Assembly: GCF_000189635.1 (NCBI RefSeq)
Contig: NW_002476535.1
Location: 434,001-498,000, forward strand
Length of the DNA: 64,000 nt
Source: Tetrahymena thermophila SB210
Lineage: Eukaryota > Ciliophora > Oligohymenophorea > Hymenostomatida > Tetrahymenidae
Direction of reading: 5' to 3'
This document shows positions 36,780 through 48,798 of the stretch, in pieces (position 1 is the stretch's first letter; each line of letters opens with the position of its first letter). The notes below the pieces were generated by a model. It saw only the letters and a program-made list of their open reading frames with translations. It was not told where the DNA came from and ran no database searches. The position numbers and the translations under genes are program-made.

Positions 36780-39120
36780 TCATAAAAAAATTTCAATCTA
36801 TTAATATTTCCATAAAATAAAACAAACTAACAAAAAAAATACTTCAACCATAATAAATTATTAGAAATATGCTAACATATTAATTATTATTTTTGTTTCA
36901 ATTTTAACTTAATGAAGATAAAATTCTTAAATCAAGCTTGCTTAGATTTTAATTACTTGAGCATCTTTTTAAGAATTTTTTGATATAAAATTCTTGTAAT
37001 TCTTATGATTATTCGATTGTATATTACTTCTAAAAATGATTTTATTTTTCTGTTAAAAATTTTTTTTATAAAATATTGAATATTATTTAAATTATTTACT
37101 CTATTCAAATTGTGGTGAATTTTATTTCATCTATTAAACATTTTAAAGGTTAGCTGAGCAACCCACCAGTTACAAAGCAGCTAGTTATTCTTTACTGAAT
37201 AAAACCATCACAGCTTTCTTGAGTTATATCAAATCTCTAAATAGTTATAAAATATCCATCGTTTGTTGAACTTAATTTTCAACTACTTTAGCCTCTTATG
37301 AATCCATTCCCTTGTTTTAATGTATATCTTATCTGTTCCGAATAGTGAAATAATACCTATCAAAAATGCAAAATAAATATATGTTAAAATAAAAAATGAC
37401 TCTACCTAAAATTAAATAAACTCATTTAAGCCTTTCTTTACAAAATATCATCTTTTAACTAAAAAACCTTTTTCGAATAATGCTCTATTTTATCTTAAAA
37501 TTTAAGTTTCAAATTTCTTTCATTATCTTTATTAGCCTTTTAGACTGAAATTGATATCAAATTTTGTTAATTTACGCTATTTTCCTAACAATTATTAGAT
37601 GTTAATTTGTTTGTCAAGTTTCTTTGTTAACTATATTTAGTGGAAATTTTTGTAAGTTATTATGGATTTCTAATTTTTAAAATATTAGGACTGTTTTAAA
37701 ATAGCAATTTTTTTTGATCATAAGAAACATTTTCTAATACATCATTTTCTGTATATCTGGTATTCAATGTTGTGAGCTCTTTTTCAGAAGCTTTCAATTT
37801 TTCTGAATGTGGTGTATTCTGAATTTATTGGTTTTCTAACTGCTATTCTTTTACTTCATCATTTTACTAATAATTTTAATATAATTAACTTGAGCAAAGT
37901 GAGCTTTGCTGCATATCGATTGATTCTTTCAATTTAGTATTAAATGAGGGAACAGCAATAGATTCTGTATTTTCAAATACTTCCTTCATCATGTTCTTTT
38001 TCTTTTGAACAAGTTAATCAATTAAAGGATCCTCTTCTTTGTTACAAATATTATTAGTTTTTAATACTTTTTGATAATTGTTTGAGAAAATATTTTATAA
38101 AATTAACATGAATATATCTTATTCTAAAAGTTTTTATGAAATATACCTACCAATAATTCCAAAGCACATTAATGCAGTTATTACAGTATTACCTTAAGCA
38201 AAAACTTAAGTTATAGTTGGGAATTGTATTTGGGTAAATTCTACAATTTCATCAAGCTATAAAGTAATTTGCATGATTGGATTAAATCCTGTTTTTTGAA
38301 AAAAAGTCTTTCTATCAAAAATTTGAACTAATGGATTATATTAAATTGGAGAGGAAAAAGTAGAATCAGATTAAAAAACGGGTCCTTGTTTAATAATAGT
38401 TTATTACTTAATTATATTGAAAGTTGTAAAAACAAACTCATCTCCTTATAAGTTAATATATTGATTCCTATATTTTGCTTCCATTTGCTGAGATGTTATA
38501 TTATATTGCGAAGTATATAATTTAGCTTAAAAAGCAGCTGAAGGGCTATTAATTATGTAATCAATATCACTAGGATTAGCGCAATTATCTGGGATAGTAG
38601 TTTTTTAAATATCCACATCCTAGCACCTGTAAGCTAAAAATGTAATGCAAGATCTTAAGCTATGCTATAATCCCAAGGTCAGAGTATTATTTTTAGATAT
38701 TGTAGAAAAATCTATGCATTAAAAGTCAGATAGTTCACTATTTGAACATTAAGTAAAATTGAGCTAAATCAGCTTAGCATCTGAGCTAAAAAAATATGGC
38801 AAAAACACCAAATAAGTTTTATTTTATTAGGTCTCTAAATCTCTCACTGAATAGGTGCCATTTATTTGGTATCTAAAGGCAAATAAATCATTATTTAGAT
38901 CCAAATCAATTCTTTCATTGACTATTACACTTTAAGACCTATAAGTAGGATCATATAGATTATTTAAATACTGATATAGGAGATAAATATAATAGCCTGT
39001 GATGATGGTTATTACGGAAATAGACAAAATAGCTCCGAAAATGGTTCTTTTCCTAGTTTAATTCTTTCCTATTTTAAATTAAAACGGTTAAGAAAACAGA
39101 TCGATCTTCTAAATTTTCAT
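36780..39120 (-). CDS. Array copy 6: two-span membrane protein, frame intact
   Basis: ATG at 39120 (MKIQKIDLFSQPFQF), TGA at 36780. The N-terminus, span 1 (ILSISVITIITGYYIYLLYQ), outer domain and span 2 are open. In the outer domain, one Arg before the second conserved Cys is a TAA (Gln) codon and the fourth Cys sits in DNCANPSDID. The tail after the intron (near 37399-37447) reads QLFRDLIQLKKAVM and LFSKEQLAALQLVGCSANLQ and then a conserved basic stretch (IIFRSNIQSNNHKNYKNF). Confidence 0.8.
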
Positions 39121-39554
39121 TTATTTAATAACAGGATGATTTCTTTTTTTGTTATTTGTTTTTTAATTATTAAGCTTTTGGGCTTTTTTAGAAAAATTAT
39201 ATTATATCAATTATTTTAGTACTAAATCCCACTAAAAAGTAAATATTGAATTAATATGTGGATGAGGTTTTTTGTAATAAAGATTAATAATTTTTAAGTT
39301 TTAATTTACTCTGAATTGAAAATAATTTATCATGAATTATGAATTGAAATTTAATTATTTTACTTAATTTTTATTTCCACATACACTTAGTTCTTAATTA
39401 GACTCTGGGAATCAAAATTTGCCTTAATTTCAATTATTTTAAGTAAACTAAAGGATTAATATCTATTTACTTTATAATAAAAATAAAAGTATTTTAAAAT
39501 AAAAATACTAAAATTATTTGAAATTTATACAAACATTAAAAAAATACAACTTTC

Positions 39555-39950
39555 TAACAAAATTTTTCCTCCTGTAACACATTCGTTAATTGTGTCCACA
39601 TGGAGTTTTTGTCAAAGCTGGAATAGTTGAAATGTGTCCTTTAGATATATTCCAATTAGATAATCTATACTTCTATATTTATGAGGTTTCTTATTTTTAA
39701 GTTATACTTGGATTTGTAGAAGGAAGATGTATTTATTTTTGCCTTTTTAATTTTAGAAAAGAAATAAATTAATAATTTTTAATACATGCCTTTATTATTA
39801 ATTGATTAAGCTATTTACTCTTTATAGCTAAATAATTTTGTTCTCCATTTATTATTGGATTATGATTGATATTGTTTTCTAATTTTGTGAATAGCTAATC
39901 AATAAAATCTTTGTTAAGGATACCACATCTTTATACCAAATACCATCATC
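39555..39950 (-). pseudogene. RPC34 3' relic, unit 6
   Basis: Homologous to 46140-46540 of the intact gene: cctcctgtaacacattcgttaatt, cacatggagtttttgtcaaagctgg and ctttataccaaatacca are shared. A deletion next to the Cys code and several indels break the frame. Confidence 0.8.
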
Positions 39951-42559
39951 TATGTTTTTTTTAAAAGCATAAATACTTAAGAGTTATAATTATTCCTCTT
40001 TAAAAATAATAAATTGCAGGTAGGAGTAACTTAAAATTATATTAAAAATTTTTAAACATAAAGCATTTCTAAACATTTGTCTAAATTTCTTTTAATTAAA
40101 TATTCATTAGTATACCCTATCCAAAATAAAAAAGGCATTTAACTCTATATATAGGATTTATGAACGACCTTATACATTTGAGAGATAAAATATTTGTTAT
40201 GTTTTTTTTCTAAAATCTTTTCTATTTCTATTTTATCTATGCGAAGAAAGATTAGACTCTTATTTATTTTTGATTAGAGAGGAAAAAATCAAATAAAAAA
40301 AATTCACTACAAATTTATAAATTTAAAAAAAATTAGTTAATTTCAAAGTTTAACAAGTAAAAAACTCAAAAACTAAAGAAAATGTTTCCTATAAATAATA
40401 ATACCTTAAACCTTTGTATTAAATCGATCTAATTGATACGAAATATGAAATTTAGTGAACATAGTTAAAATGCCCGAAATTTGAACCTCTTTACAGTAAA
40501 AATTCTTCATTTAGTCAATATTTTAAAGAAAAGAAGAATTGAATAATCCTATTATTGTTGAAAACTTTTTACTGTAATCAAGAGAGAACCAAAGTAAGTT
40601 ATATGTTAAAATATCAATGAAACTATATATTTTGCAGTAGTAAGAAAAAAAATTAAATGAAATTGGCTTATGAGAGATCACTCAAATGAAGAAACAAAAT
40701 GAATTTAAGCTTAAGTTCATTTAAAAAGGAACTGTTAAAGAAGATCAAATAATATGAGATAAAAGAAAACCAAGATAGCAAGCAAATAAAGAAAAGGAGA
40801 TGTCCATTTCAAGAACTTATCTAATGGTTTTAAAACATTCAGGAGAGTTAGAGGCTGAGAGTAATAAGAGTATTGTCAGAAGTGGCATGCAGGAGGTTTC
40901 GCAAGTGATCAAGAGGAAGCTTGAGGGCTAGGTAAATTAAATTTTTTGTAGTTTTACTTTATTTTGGGAAATTTTTATTTGAAAAAGAATCTTTTGAAAT
41001 TATATATGTAAAGTTTTATTGGATTTTTCTCTTATGAGAATACTTGCTACCTTTATAATTATTTATATTATTATTTAAAAATATAAGAAATTCAGTTTTG
41101 AATATATTTTAGATAACTTTTATCAATTAAGAATTAAGAGAATATTATCCATTTTCTATCTATGAAAATGTGTTACAATAAAATATTATTTTAACGTATT
41201 TTAATTAAAAAAATGATGAAATCTAAATTTAAAAAAGTAATAAGAATTTATAAACACAAAAACCAAAATGGTTCTATCATTATAAAGGAATCAAATCAAA
41301 ATATTTTATCAATTTTCAATTAAATTAGAATAAATTACTTACTAAAATTATAAGTTATTTCTTTTCTATTTGATAATACAATTAAATTTAATAAAATCAC
41401 AAAATCATATAGATAATTTGATAACATTGATATTAATTAGTATTATTTATTAATTTAAAAGGAGGTTATTTATTGATACAAATGATGATGAAAAAAATTT
41501 GCTAAAAGATAAATAAAATTACTATTTATTTTTTTATCTATTTATTAGAAGATATGAATGAAATATTCCTTTAAAAGACTAAATAAATATCAAAAGTCTT
41601 TTATATGGTTTCATAAAAAATTGATTCAATGCTCTTGTTTAAAAACAATTTCTAAATATCAAAAATTGATATAATTTGTAAAATTATGAATTAACCTACT
41701 TTAATTAAAAATAATAATAAATTTGATTATATTTTTAAGGATTTAGCCTATTTTAATTATAGAATTGTTGAAAATATTTTCTTTTTTTCTAATAAATATT
41801 AAATAAAGATTATAAAATGAAATAATTTTTGTAATTTTCTTTGTTTACTACTTCTAATTTATGATAAATAAATTTAAAATAAATATATTATAATTCATTT
41901 TATAATTTTAGTGAGTTATTTTGATTGCATTAAATATTTATTATTTAGATAATTTAATTTTTTATCATGTTTTTTATAGATGTTATAAGCATTTAATAAA
42001 ACCTAATAATTTGTTCATCTAATTTAAAGAAATATCAAATAAGCTAAAATTAGTTATTTAAAGATCTAAAATAAAAAATTACACATTAAATAACTATTTT
42101 CTTGAATTTTTTATTGTATTTGAAATATAATAAGACTTTTCTCACAGTTACGCAAGAAAAATATAATAATTAAAAAGTAATTATTATAAATATAAAATAA
42201 ATTTTTTAGAAGTTAAAAGTATTAATGAACAAAGAAAAGATGCTCGAAATTAATAAAGATATAAAATAAATTTTAGCAGAAATACGATTATGTTTACATT
42301 TTTTACTTTATATTTCAAAGTTATTTTATTAAAAAGAATTTATATTCTATCAAAAAATTTTTTATCAACTTCAAAAAATCTATTTACTGTTTACAATTAA
42401 AAGAAAATAGTAAATTTTTTATGATAATAAGAATGAAAATATCAAATTGTATTTCAAAATAAAGTAGGAATATTTTGTATATTTAATTATTTTTATTAGA
42501 ATATATAATCTAATCTATTATATAAATAGTGCTTTCAATTATTTAAAAATTTTAGCAAC
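39951..42559. other. AT-rich spacer with one GC-richer island
   Basis: About 2.6 kb of mostly A/T-rich DNA between units 6 and 7. The exception is the stretch 40640-40931, listed separately as a possible exon. Confidence 0.5.
40800..40931 (+). CDS. Possible short orphan exon
   Basis: A GC-richer stretch reads from ATG 40800 for 44 codons (MSISRTYLMVLKHSGELEAE, then SNKSIVRSGMQEVSQVIKR) and ends at a good intron donor (TAG|GTAAATTAAA). Base composition is clearly unlike the surroundings. No convincing following exon was found within 1.5 kb, so it may be a relic, part of a small gene, or noncoding. Not recognised. Confidence 0.3.
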   Translation: MSISRTYLMVLKHSGELEAESNKSIVRSGMQEVSQVIKRKLEG

Positions 42560-42899
42560 CAATTAACTTCTAAGACTTTTTTTTTAATTAGAGGGGAAGA
42601 TTAACCTTAATTGATAAGAAATTAGGGTATAATGTAGTTTATATTGAAACCTATTTTTCAAAAAAATAAAAAGTTTTTGCCTTTAATCTGACTTCATAAG
42701 AAAATCGTACACTGTCTTTAAAATATATTTTTATATATTTTAACTAAAGATCGGCAAAAATTTTTAAAAATGTTAATTTTTAATAAAAAAACTTCAATCT
42801 ATTAATTTTACCACAAAATAAAACAAATAAACAACTAACAAACAAATAAACAAAAAAAAACACTTCAACCATAACAAATTATTAGATATATGCTAACAT

Positions 42900-45128
42900 A
42901 TTAATTATTATTATAGATTCAATTTTAACTTAATGAAGATAAAATTCTTAAATCTAACTTGCTTAGATTTTAATTGCTTGAGCATCTTTTTAAGAATTTT
43001 TAGATATAAAATGCTTGTAATTCTTATGATTGTTGGATTGTATATTACTTCTAAAAATGATTTTATATTTCTGTTAAAAAAATTTTTTCTAAAATATTGA
43101 ATATTATATAAATTATTTACTCTAATCAAATTGTGGTGAGTTTTATTTCATCTATTAAACATTTTAAAGGTTAGCTGAACAGCCTACAAGCTACAAAGCA
43201 GCTAGTTATTCTTTACTGAATAAAACCATCACAGCTTTCTTGAGTTATATAAAATCTTTAAATAGTTATAAAACATCCATCGTTTGATGAATTTAATTTT
43301 CAACTACTTTAGTCTCAAACGAATTCATTCCTTTGTTTTAATGTATATCTTTTCTGTTACGAATAGTGAAATAATACCTATCAAAAATGAAAATAAATAT
43401 AAGTTATTATAAAAAATGACTCTACCTAAAATTGAATAAAATCTTTTAAGCCTTTCTTTTAAGGATTTCATCTTTTAACTAAAAAAGTTTCTTCGAATAA
43501 TGCTCTATTTTTTCTTTAAATTTAAGTTTAAATTCTCCTTCATTATCTTTATTTTCCTTTTCGACTGAAATTGATATTAAATTTTGTTAATTTATGCTAT
43601 TTTCCTAACAATTTTTAGATGCTAACTTGTTTGTAAAGTTGATTTTTTAATTATTTTTCGGGGAATTTCTTGTAAGCTATTATGGATTTATAAGTTTAAA
43701 AGGATTAGGACTTAACAATTTTTTTTCACAGTAAGAAAAATTTTCTAATCCATCATTTTCAGTTTATCTGGTATTCAAAGTTGTGATCTATATTTCAGAA
43801 ATTTTCAAATTTTCTGAATGTGGAGTATTCTGAACTAATTTGTTTTCTAAATGCTATTCTTTGATTTCATCTTGTTACTAATAATTTTCATATAATTAAC
43901 TTGAGCAAGGTGAGCTTTGCTGCATTTCGATTGATTCTTTCAACTTAGTATTAAATGAAGGAATAGCAATAGATTCTGTATTTTCAACTACTTCCTTCAG
44001 CATGTTCTTTTTCGTTTGAACCAGTTAATCAATCAAAGGATCTTCTTCTTTGCTACAAATATTATTTGTTTTTAATACTTTTTGATAATTGTTTGAGAAA
44101 ATATTTTATAAAATTAACATGAAAATATCCTATTCTAAAAGTTTTTATGAAATATACCTACCAATAATTCCAATGCACATTAATGCAGTTATTACAGTGT
44201 TACATTAAGCAAAAACTGAAGTTATAGTTGGGAATTGTATTTGGGTAAATTCTACAATTTCATCAAGCTCTATAGTAACTTACATGATTAAAGTTAATCC
44301 TGTATTTTCAAAAGCAGTCTATCTATCATAACTTTGTACGAAGGGATTATATTAAATTGGAGATGAAAAAGTAGAATCAGTTTAAAAAACTGGCCCTTGT
44401 TTAATAATAGTTTATTACTTAATTACATTGAAAGTTGTAAAAACAAACTGGCCTCCTTATAGATTGATATATTGATTTCTAAATTTTACTTCCATTTGCT
44501 AAGATGTTATATTATATTGTGAAGTATATAATTTTACTTAAAAAGCAGCCGAAGGGTTATTAAGGATCATATCAATATCACTAGGAGCAGCGCAGTTGTC
44601 TGGGATAGTAGTTTTGTAAATGTCCACATCTTAGCATCTATAACCTAAAAATATAATGCTAGATCTTAAGTTATTCTTTCCCAAGGCCAGAGTATTATTT
44701 TGAGATATTGTAGAGAAATCTATGCATTAAAAGTCAGATAGTTCACTATTTGAGCATTATGTAAAATTGAGCTTAATCAGGTTTCCATCAGTGCTTAAAA
44801 AATATGGCAAAAACACCAAATAAGTTTTGTTTTATTGTACCTCTAAATCTCTCACTGAATAGGTGCCATTTATTTGGTATTAAAAGGCAAATAAATCATT
44901 ATTTAGATCCAAATCTATTCTATCGTTGACGATTACACTTTAAGATCTGTAAGTAGGGTCAATTAGATTATTTAAATACTGGTACAGGAGATAAATAAAA
45001 TAGCCTAAGATGATGGATATTACGGAAATAGACAAAATAGCTCCCAAAATGGTTCTTTTCCTCATTTTATTCTTACCAATATTAAATTAAAATGGTTAAG
45101 AAAAGAGATCGATGTTCTAAAGTTGCAT
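42900..45128 (-). CDS. Array copy 7: two-span membrane protein, next to intact RPC34
   Basis: ATG at 45128 (MQLQNIDLFSQPFQF). This is the copy lying directly downstream of the full RPC34 gene and probably closest to the founder position. Span 1, outer domain, span 2 and the polar tail with one intron (near 43385-43433) are open. A 3-bp loss in the outer domain (near 44680, TLALGKNNLRSS) keeps the frame. The C-terminal end is uncertain: the frame remains open far beyond the conserved EFYLHQVKIES code at about 42920 because TGA is absent from the A/T-rich flank. Confidence 0.78.
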
Positions 45129-45329
45129 TTTTTAATGACAGGATGATTTCTTTTTCAATTATTTGATTTTTGATTATTCAGTTGTTTAATTTTTTTTAAT
45201 TATAGGATAGAATATTTTTTTTAGTTCTTAAACACACTAAAAATTAAATATTAAATTAGTTTGTGGTTGTGTTAGTTTTTAATAAAATTTAGTAATTTTT
45301 AACTTTTTAGTTTTAATTTACAATAAATT

Positions 45330-46283
45330 GAAGCTAATAAATATCATTAGTTGAAAATTTTAATTATTAAATTTAATTTTTATTACTACATACATTAAGA
45401 ATTTAGTTAGAAAGTGGGAATAAAATAAATTTAACTTATTTTTCAAGTAAATAAAATTTCTTTTTATGAAATATAGTATTAAAAATATTAATGATTATAT
45501 TTTTGATATAAAACGAGCTTAAAGACTAATATCTATCTTATTGATAATAAAAGTATTTTAAAATAAAAAATACTAGAATTTTATTCAAATATATGCTAAT
45601 ACTATTATAACTATCGCTTTATATTTCTATTGAAAAATCACCAGTCATTAAAATAAATACATTTTTCTGGTAAAATTTTCCAAATAACACATTCGCTAAT
45701 TAAACAGCAATGTTCGCATAGAGTTTTTGTCAAATCTGGGATATTAAAAATATTTTGTTTAGGTTGATTGCAATTAAAGAATCTATACTTCTCTATTTAT
45801 GAGGTTGAAGCTAATTTACCATGAATCGAACATTTTAATTATTAAATTAAATTTTTATTTCCACATGCGTTTAGTTATAAATTGAAAAGTGGGAATAAAA
45901 TTTAACTTTTTTTCAAGAAAATAAAATTTATTTTTATAAAATATAGAAAAACGTTAATGATTATATTTTAGATATAGAGTGAGCTTAAGGATTAATATCT
46001 ATCTACTTTATAATAAAAAGTATTTTAAAATATATAAAATACTAGAATTATATCCAAATATATATTTATACTTTTATAACTATCATTTTATATTTCTATT
46101 GAAAAATCACCAATCATTAAAATAAATACAATTTTCTGGTGAAATTTTCCCTCCAGGAACACATTCGTTAATTAAAGGACAATGTCCGCACGGAGTTTTT
46201 GTCAAAGCTGGGATAGTAGAAATGTGGTCTTTAGATTTATTCCAATTTGATAATCTATACTTCTATATTTATGAGGTTCCTTA
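45330..46283. repeat. Local direct duplication of the RPC34 3' end and flank (~477 bp x 2)
   Basis: The block starting GAAGCTAAT at 45330 recurs at 45807. Each copy contains the A/T-rich flank (acatacgttt...aagtgggaataaaat, tattttaaaataaaa) and the RPC34 C-terminal code (ccaatcattaaaataaatac, ttttctgg). The right copy is part of the functional gene; the left one is decayed and also serves as the unit 7 relic. Confidence 0.85.
45640..45806 (-). pseudogene. RPC34 3' relic, unit 7
   Basis: A 165-bp copy of the RPC34 C-terminus code with losses around the Cys codons (tggtaaaattttccaaataacac) and changed linker, inside the local direct duplication. Confidence 0.75.
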
Positions 46284-47412
46284 TTTTTAAGCTGTACTTG
46301 AATTGGTTGATGTTGTAATTGTTTTTACTTTTTCAATTTTATCATCGAAAAGTAATAAATTAATAATTTATAGTACATGTCTTTATTCTAAATTGATTGA
46401 GCTATTAACTCTTAATAACTAAATAATTTATTCTTCAGTCATTATAGGATTATGATTCATATGGTTTTCTATTTTTGAGCATAACTCATCAATTAAATCT
46501 TTGTTAAGGACACCATCTTTATACCAAATACCACCTGAAATACTTTCAGACAGTTCTAGATTGTTTAAAATAAATATATTTTTACCCTTTCCTGTACTAT
46601 TTGCACCTTTAACTGATTTAATCCAATTTTTTTTCTTAAGTTAATTCAATATTTTAGTTAAAGTTCCCGTTGCAATACCAGTTTTATTGCCTATATCCTT
46701 TCTATCGATACCTTTATTTTTAGCTTGGAAAATAATCTATTTTATTTTAATTTAAAAAATAAAGTTTTAACAGTGTATCCAAACAAGAATTTATTATTTA
46801 AGTAATTTATTAAATAACAATTTCTTTTGCTATAAATAATAATTAATTTGAAGTTAGCCTAAAAATCATCTTTTTAAAGATAAACTATGATAGGATAAGA
46901 TCTATTATGTAGAAAATCAAGTATAATTTTATATTATTAATACATTTACTATCTTTTTAAGGTAATCTTAGATATTTATTTTTATTCAATATACCATATT
47001 CACAAATTTCCTAAATTATTTGCTTCAGTTTTTTTAATGTGTCTATCAAAAAATATTTGAAATGTCAATAAAATTATTGTTATTTCATAAATTTGAAAGA
47101 GAATTTAGTATTAAATATCAGTTTTATTGCATTTTTAAACTTTATTATTACCTTATAAACTTAAAATTCTTGCTGAGGTAGATCGCTTGCTGCCACATTT
47201 AGTTATTTCTAATCTTGAGGATCATGGTACTCTACTATTTATTCATTACCTACATTAGTGCAAGTTAAATAGCCTTCTTTTAATAAATTCTATAATTCTG
47301 GCTTAATGGCATTTTAATCAACTTCTAATATCTTTAATAGTTCAGTTAAAGTTATACCCTCTTGGTATGATTTCACTATCCCAATTATCTTTTCTGAATA
47401 TTCTTCTTCCAT
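46107..47412 (-). CDS. POLR3F: RNA polymerase III subunit RPC6/RPC34
   Basis: Two exons (47412-47152 and 46736-46107) with a 415-bp intron give 296 residues, close to the human 316. The subunit belongs to the RPC3-RPC6-RPC7 subcomplex that opens the promoter and contacts TFIIIB. Winged helix 1 is in exon 1 (ITLTELLKILEVDQNAI). Winged helix 2 starts at the exon junction (QVYK|IIFQAKNKGIDRKDIG, then TGTLTKILNQLKKKNWIKSV). The C-terminus has the Fe-S cluster motif TPCGHCPLINEC, then ENCIYFNDW and TGA, with all four cysteines. The segment SGGIWYKDG is typical of the family. The ATG at 47412 starts right before helix 1. Partial copies of its 3' end are scattered through the array to the left. Confidence 0.95.
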
Positions 47413-48798
47413 CTATATATTTTTTATTCCTACTTATTTATTTATATTATCAAACTTAAGATAGTTTTCTTATCTAATTTTATTTAAGGATATTACTCAG
47501 ATTTTTTGCAAATTTACAATGCAGCTGCTTATCTATCCAAATAAATGATTGTCAAGATATTTTTCTACTTTTTTATGAGCTAGTTAATATAAATTCATCT
47601 ATTTTATCAATAAAAAAATTAATGGGTAAACTCCTCCAAGCAAGGTCTCGCAACACGCTTATGCAAATAAGCAAAATCTACTAATGCAAAAATATTCTTA
47701 CAACAAAATTTAAAATAATATTTTTATAGACTTCCATAATTGCATCTTAAAAAAGAAAAAAAATAATATAATTTTTTAAAAAATAATTATTTTTTATATA
47801 CTTTAAATAGTTTTTATTATTGAAACTAAATTATATTTAAATCAGAAAAAAAAAAATTATAATAATTAGAAACAAAAAGCTATATTTTAAAATGTTTTTA
47901 TTTATTTTTAATAAAATGTTCATTTTATTCTAGCTAGTCAAGTTAAAAGTGCTGATCTAAAATTTTTTATATTTTAAAATGAAAAAAATTTTTTCATACT
48001 TGAAATATTTAAACATAATTAAATATAAGAAGTTTCCATAACTGACTGTGAAATATAGTTTATTTATTTATTTGTATTTATTAAATCAGCATTAATTAAA
48101 TCTTTTTATTAATTTATTTAAAAATTTCTGTTAAAAATATTTGAATAATTTATATTGATTTTTATAATATTTTATCTAAAAATATATTACTAATATAAAT
48201 CATATTGATTGATTAATCAATTTCTTATTGATATAAAATCAAATTTTTTATAAACAAAAAAAAAGATTTTCTATTAATTTAAGATTTAATTATTTTATCA
48301 ATTTGTTTAATTAATAAAATTCTCATAAATTTGTTATTTCTTCAATAACTTTAAGATAAAGTTTTTAATATTTAATTTAAGTATTAGATTAAAAATATTA
48401 TTATTTTAACCTAAAACTTGTTTTTAAATTCATCTAAGAAATTATAATTTATTTATAAAATTAAATATATTTTCATTAATTTTAATATAGTCATTTGAAT
48501 AATCAGTGTTTTTTTCTACTATAATTTATTCTATTTTGTATTTAGATATTTTTTTAAAATTTAGATTGTTATTTACAAATTTAAATCATTATAATAATAA
48601 TAAATTAATTAGCTTAGTTAGTATTTGAATTTTAGATATTACCTATTTGCTTAGTTGATCAAAAAGAAATTTCAATTATTTATTTTAAAAATATTAAAAT
48701 TAAATTATCAAAAAATTAGTAATAACTAAAAAATTTTACCATAACTTAATTAGATTTGATTACTTAAATTTATAAAGGGATTAATTAGATAGTGAAAA
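47413..48798. other. AT-rich divergent intergenic region
   Basis: Lies between the divergent starts of RPC34 and the ARL2-binding protein and should contain both promoters, though no motif is recognisable. A slightly GC-richer blip at 47637-47690 includes a small perfect hairpin, GCTTAT-gcaa-ATAAGC (47658-47673). Confidence 0.55.

Larger units (their letters stand above)
18370..46300 (-). repeat. Tandem segmental array: seven membrane-protein units with RPC34 3' relics
   Basis: Units of roughly 3.0-3.5 kb recur in the same orientation, with left ends near 18370, 23865, 27165, about 30300 (truncated), 31930, 36620 and 42560. Left ends share a conserved noncoding block (for example AAACATCTTTTTTATATATT and the CACAAAATAAAATAA block), followed by the membrane-protein gene and, in units 1, 2, 5, 6 and 7, a decayed piece of the RPC34 3' exon. 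Spacers between units (22.1-23.8, 35.4-36.6 and 40-42.5 kb) are not repeated. The only full RPC34 gene sits at the right end, so the array probably grew from there by unequal crossing-over. Confidence 0.9.

Noticed and set aside
42911-43129. Minus-strand 72-codon frame in the standard code
   Set aside because: It is an alternate frame of the C-terminal part of array copy 7; the copies conserve the other frame (QSNNHKNYK).
47637-47690. Small hairpin and GC-richer blip, considered as a tRNA or small RNA
   Set aside because: The stem is only 6 bp and no tRNA arms or other known RNA features are present.
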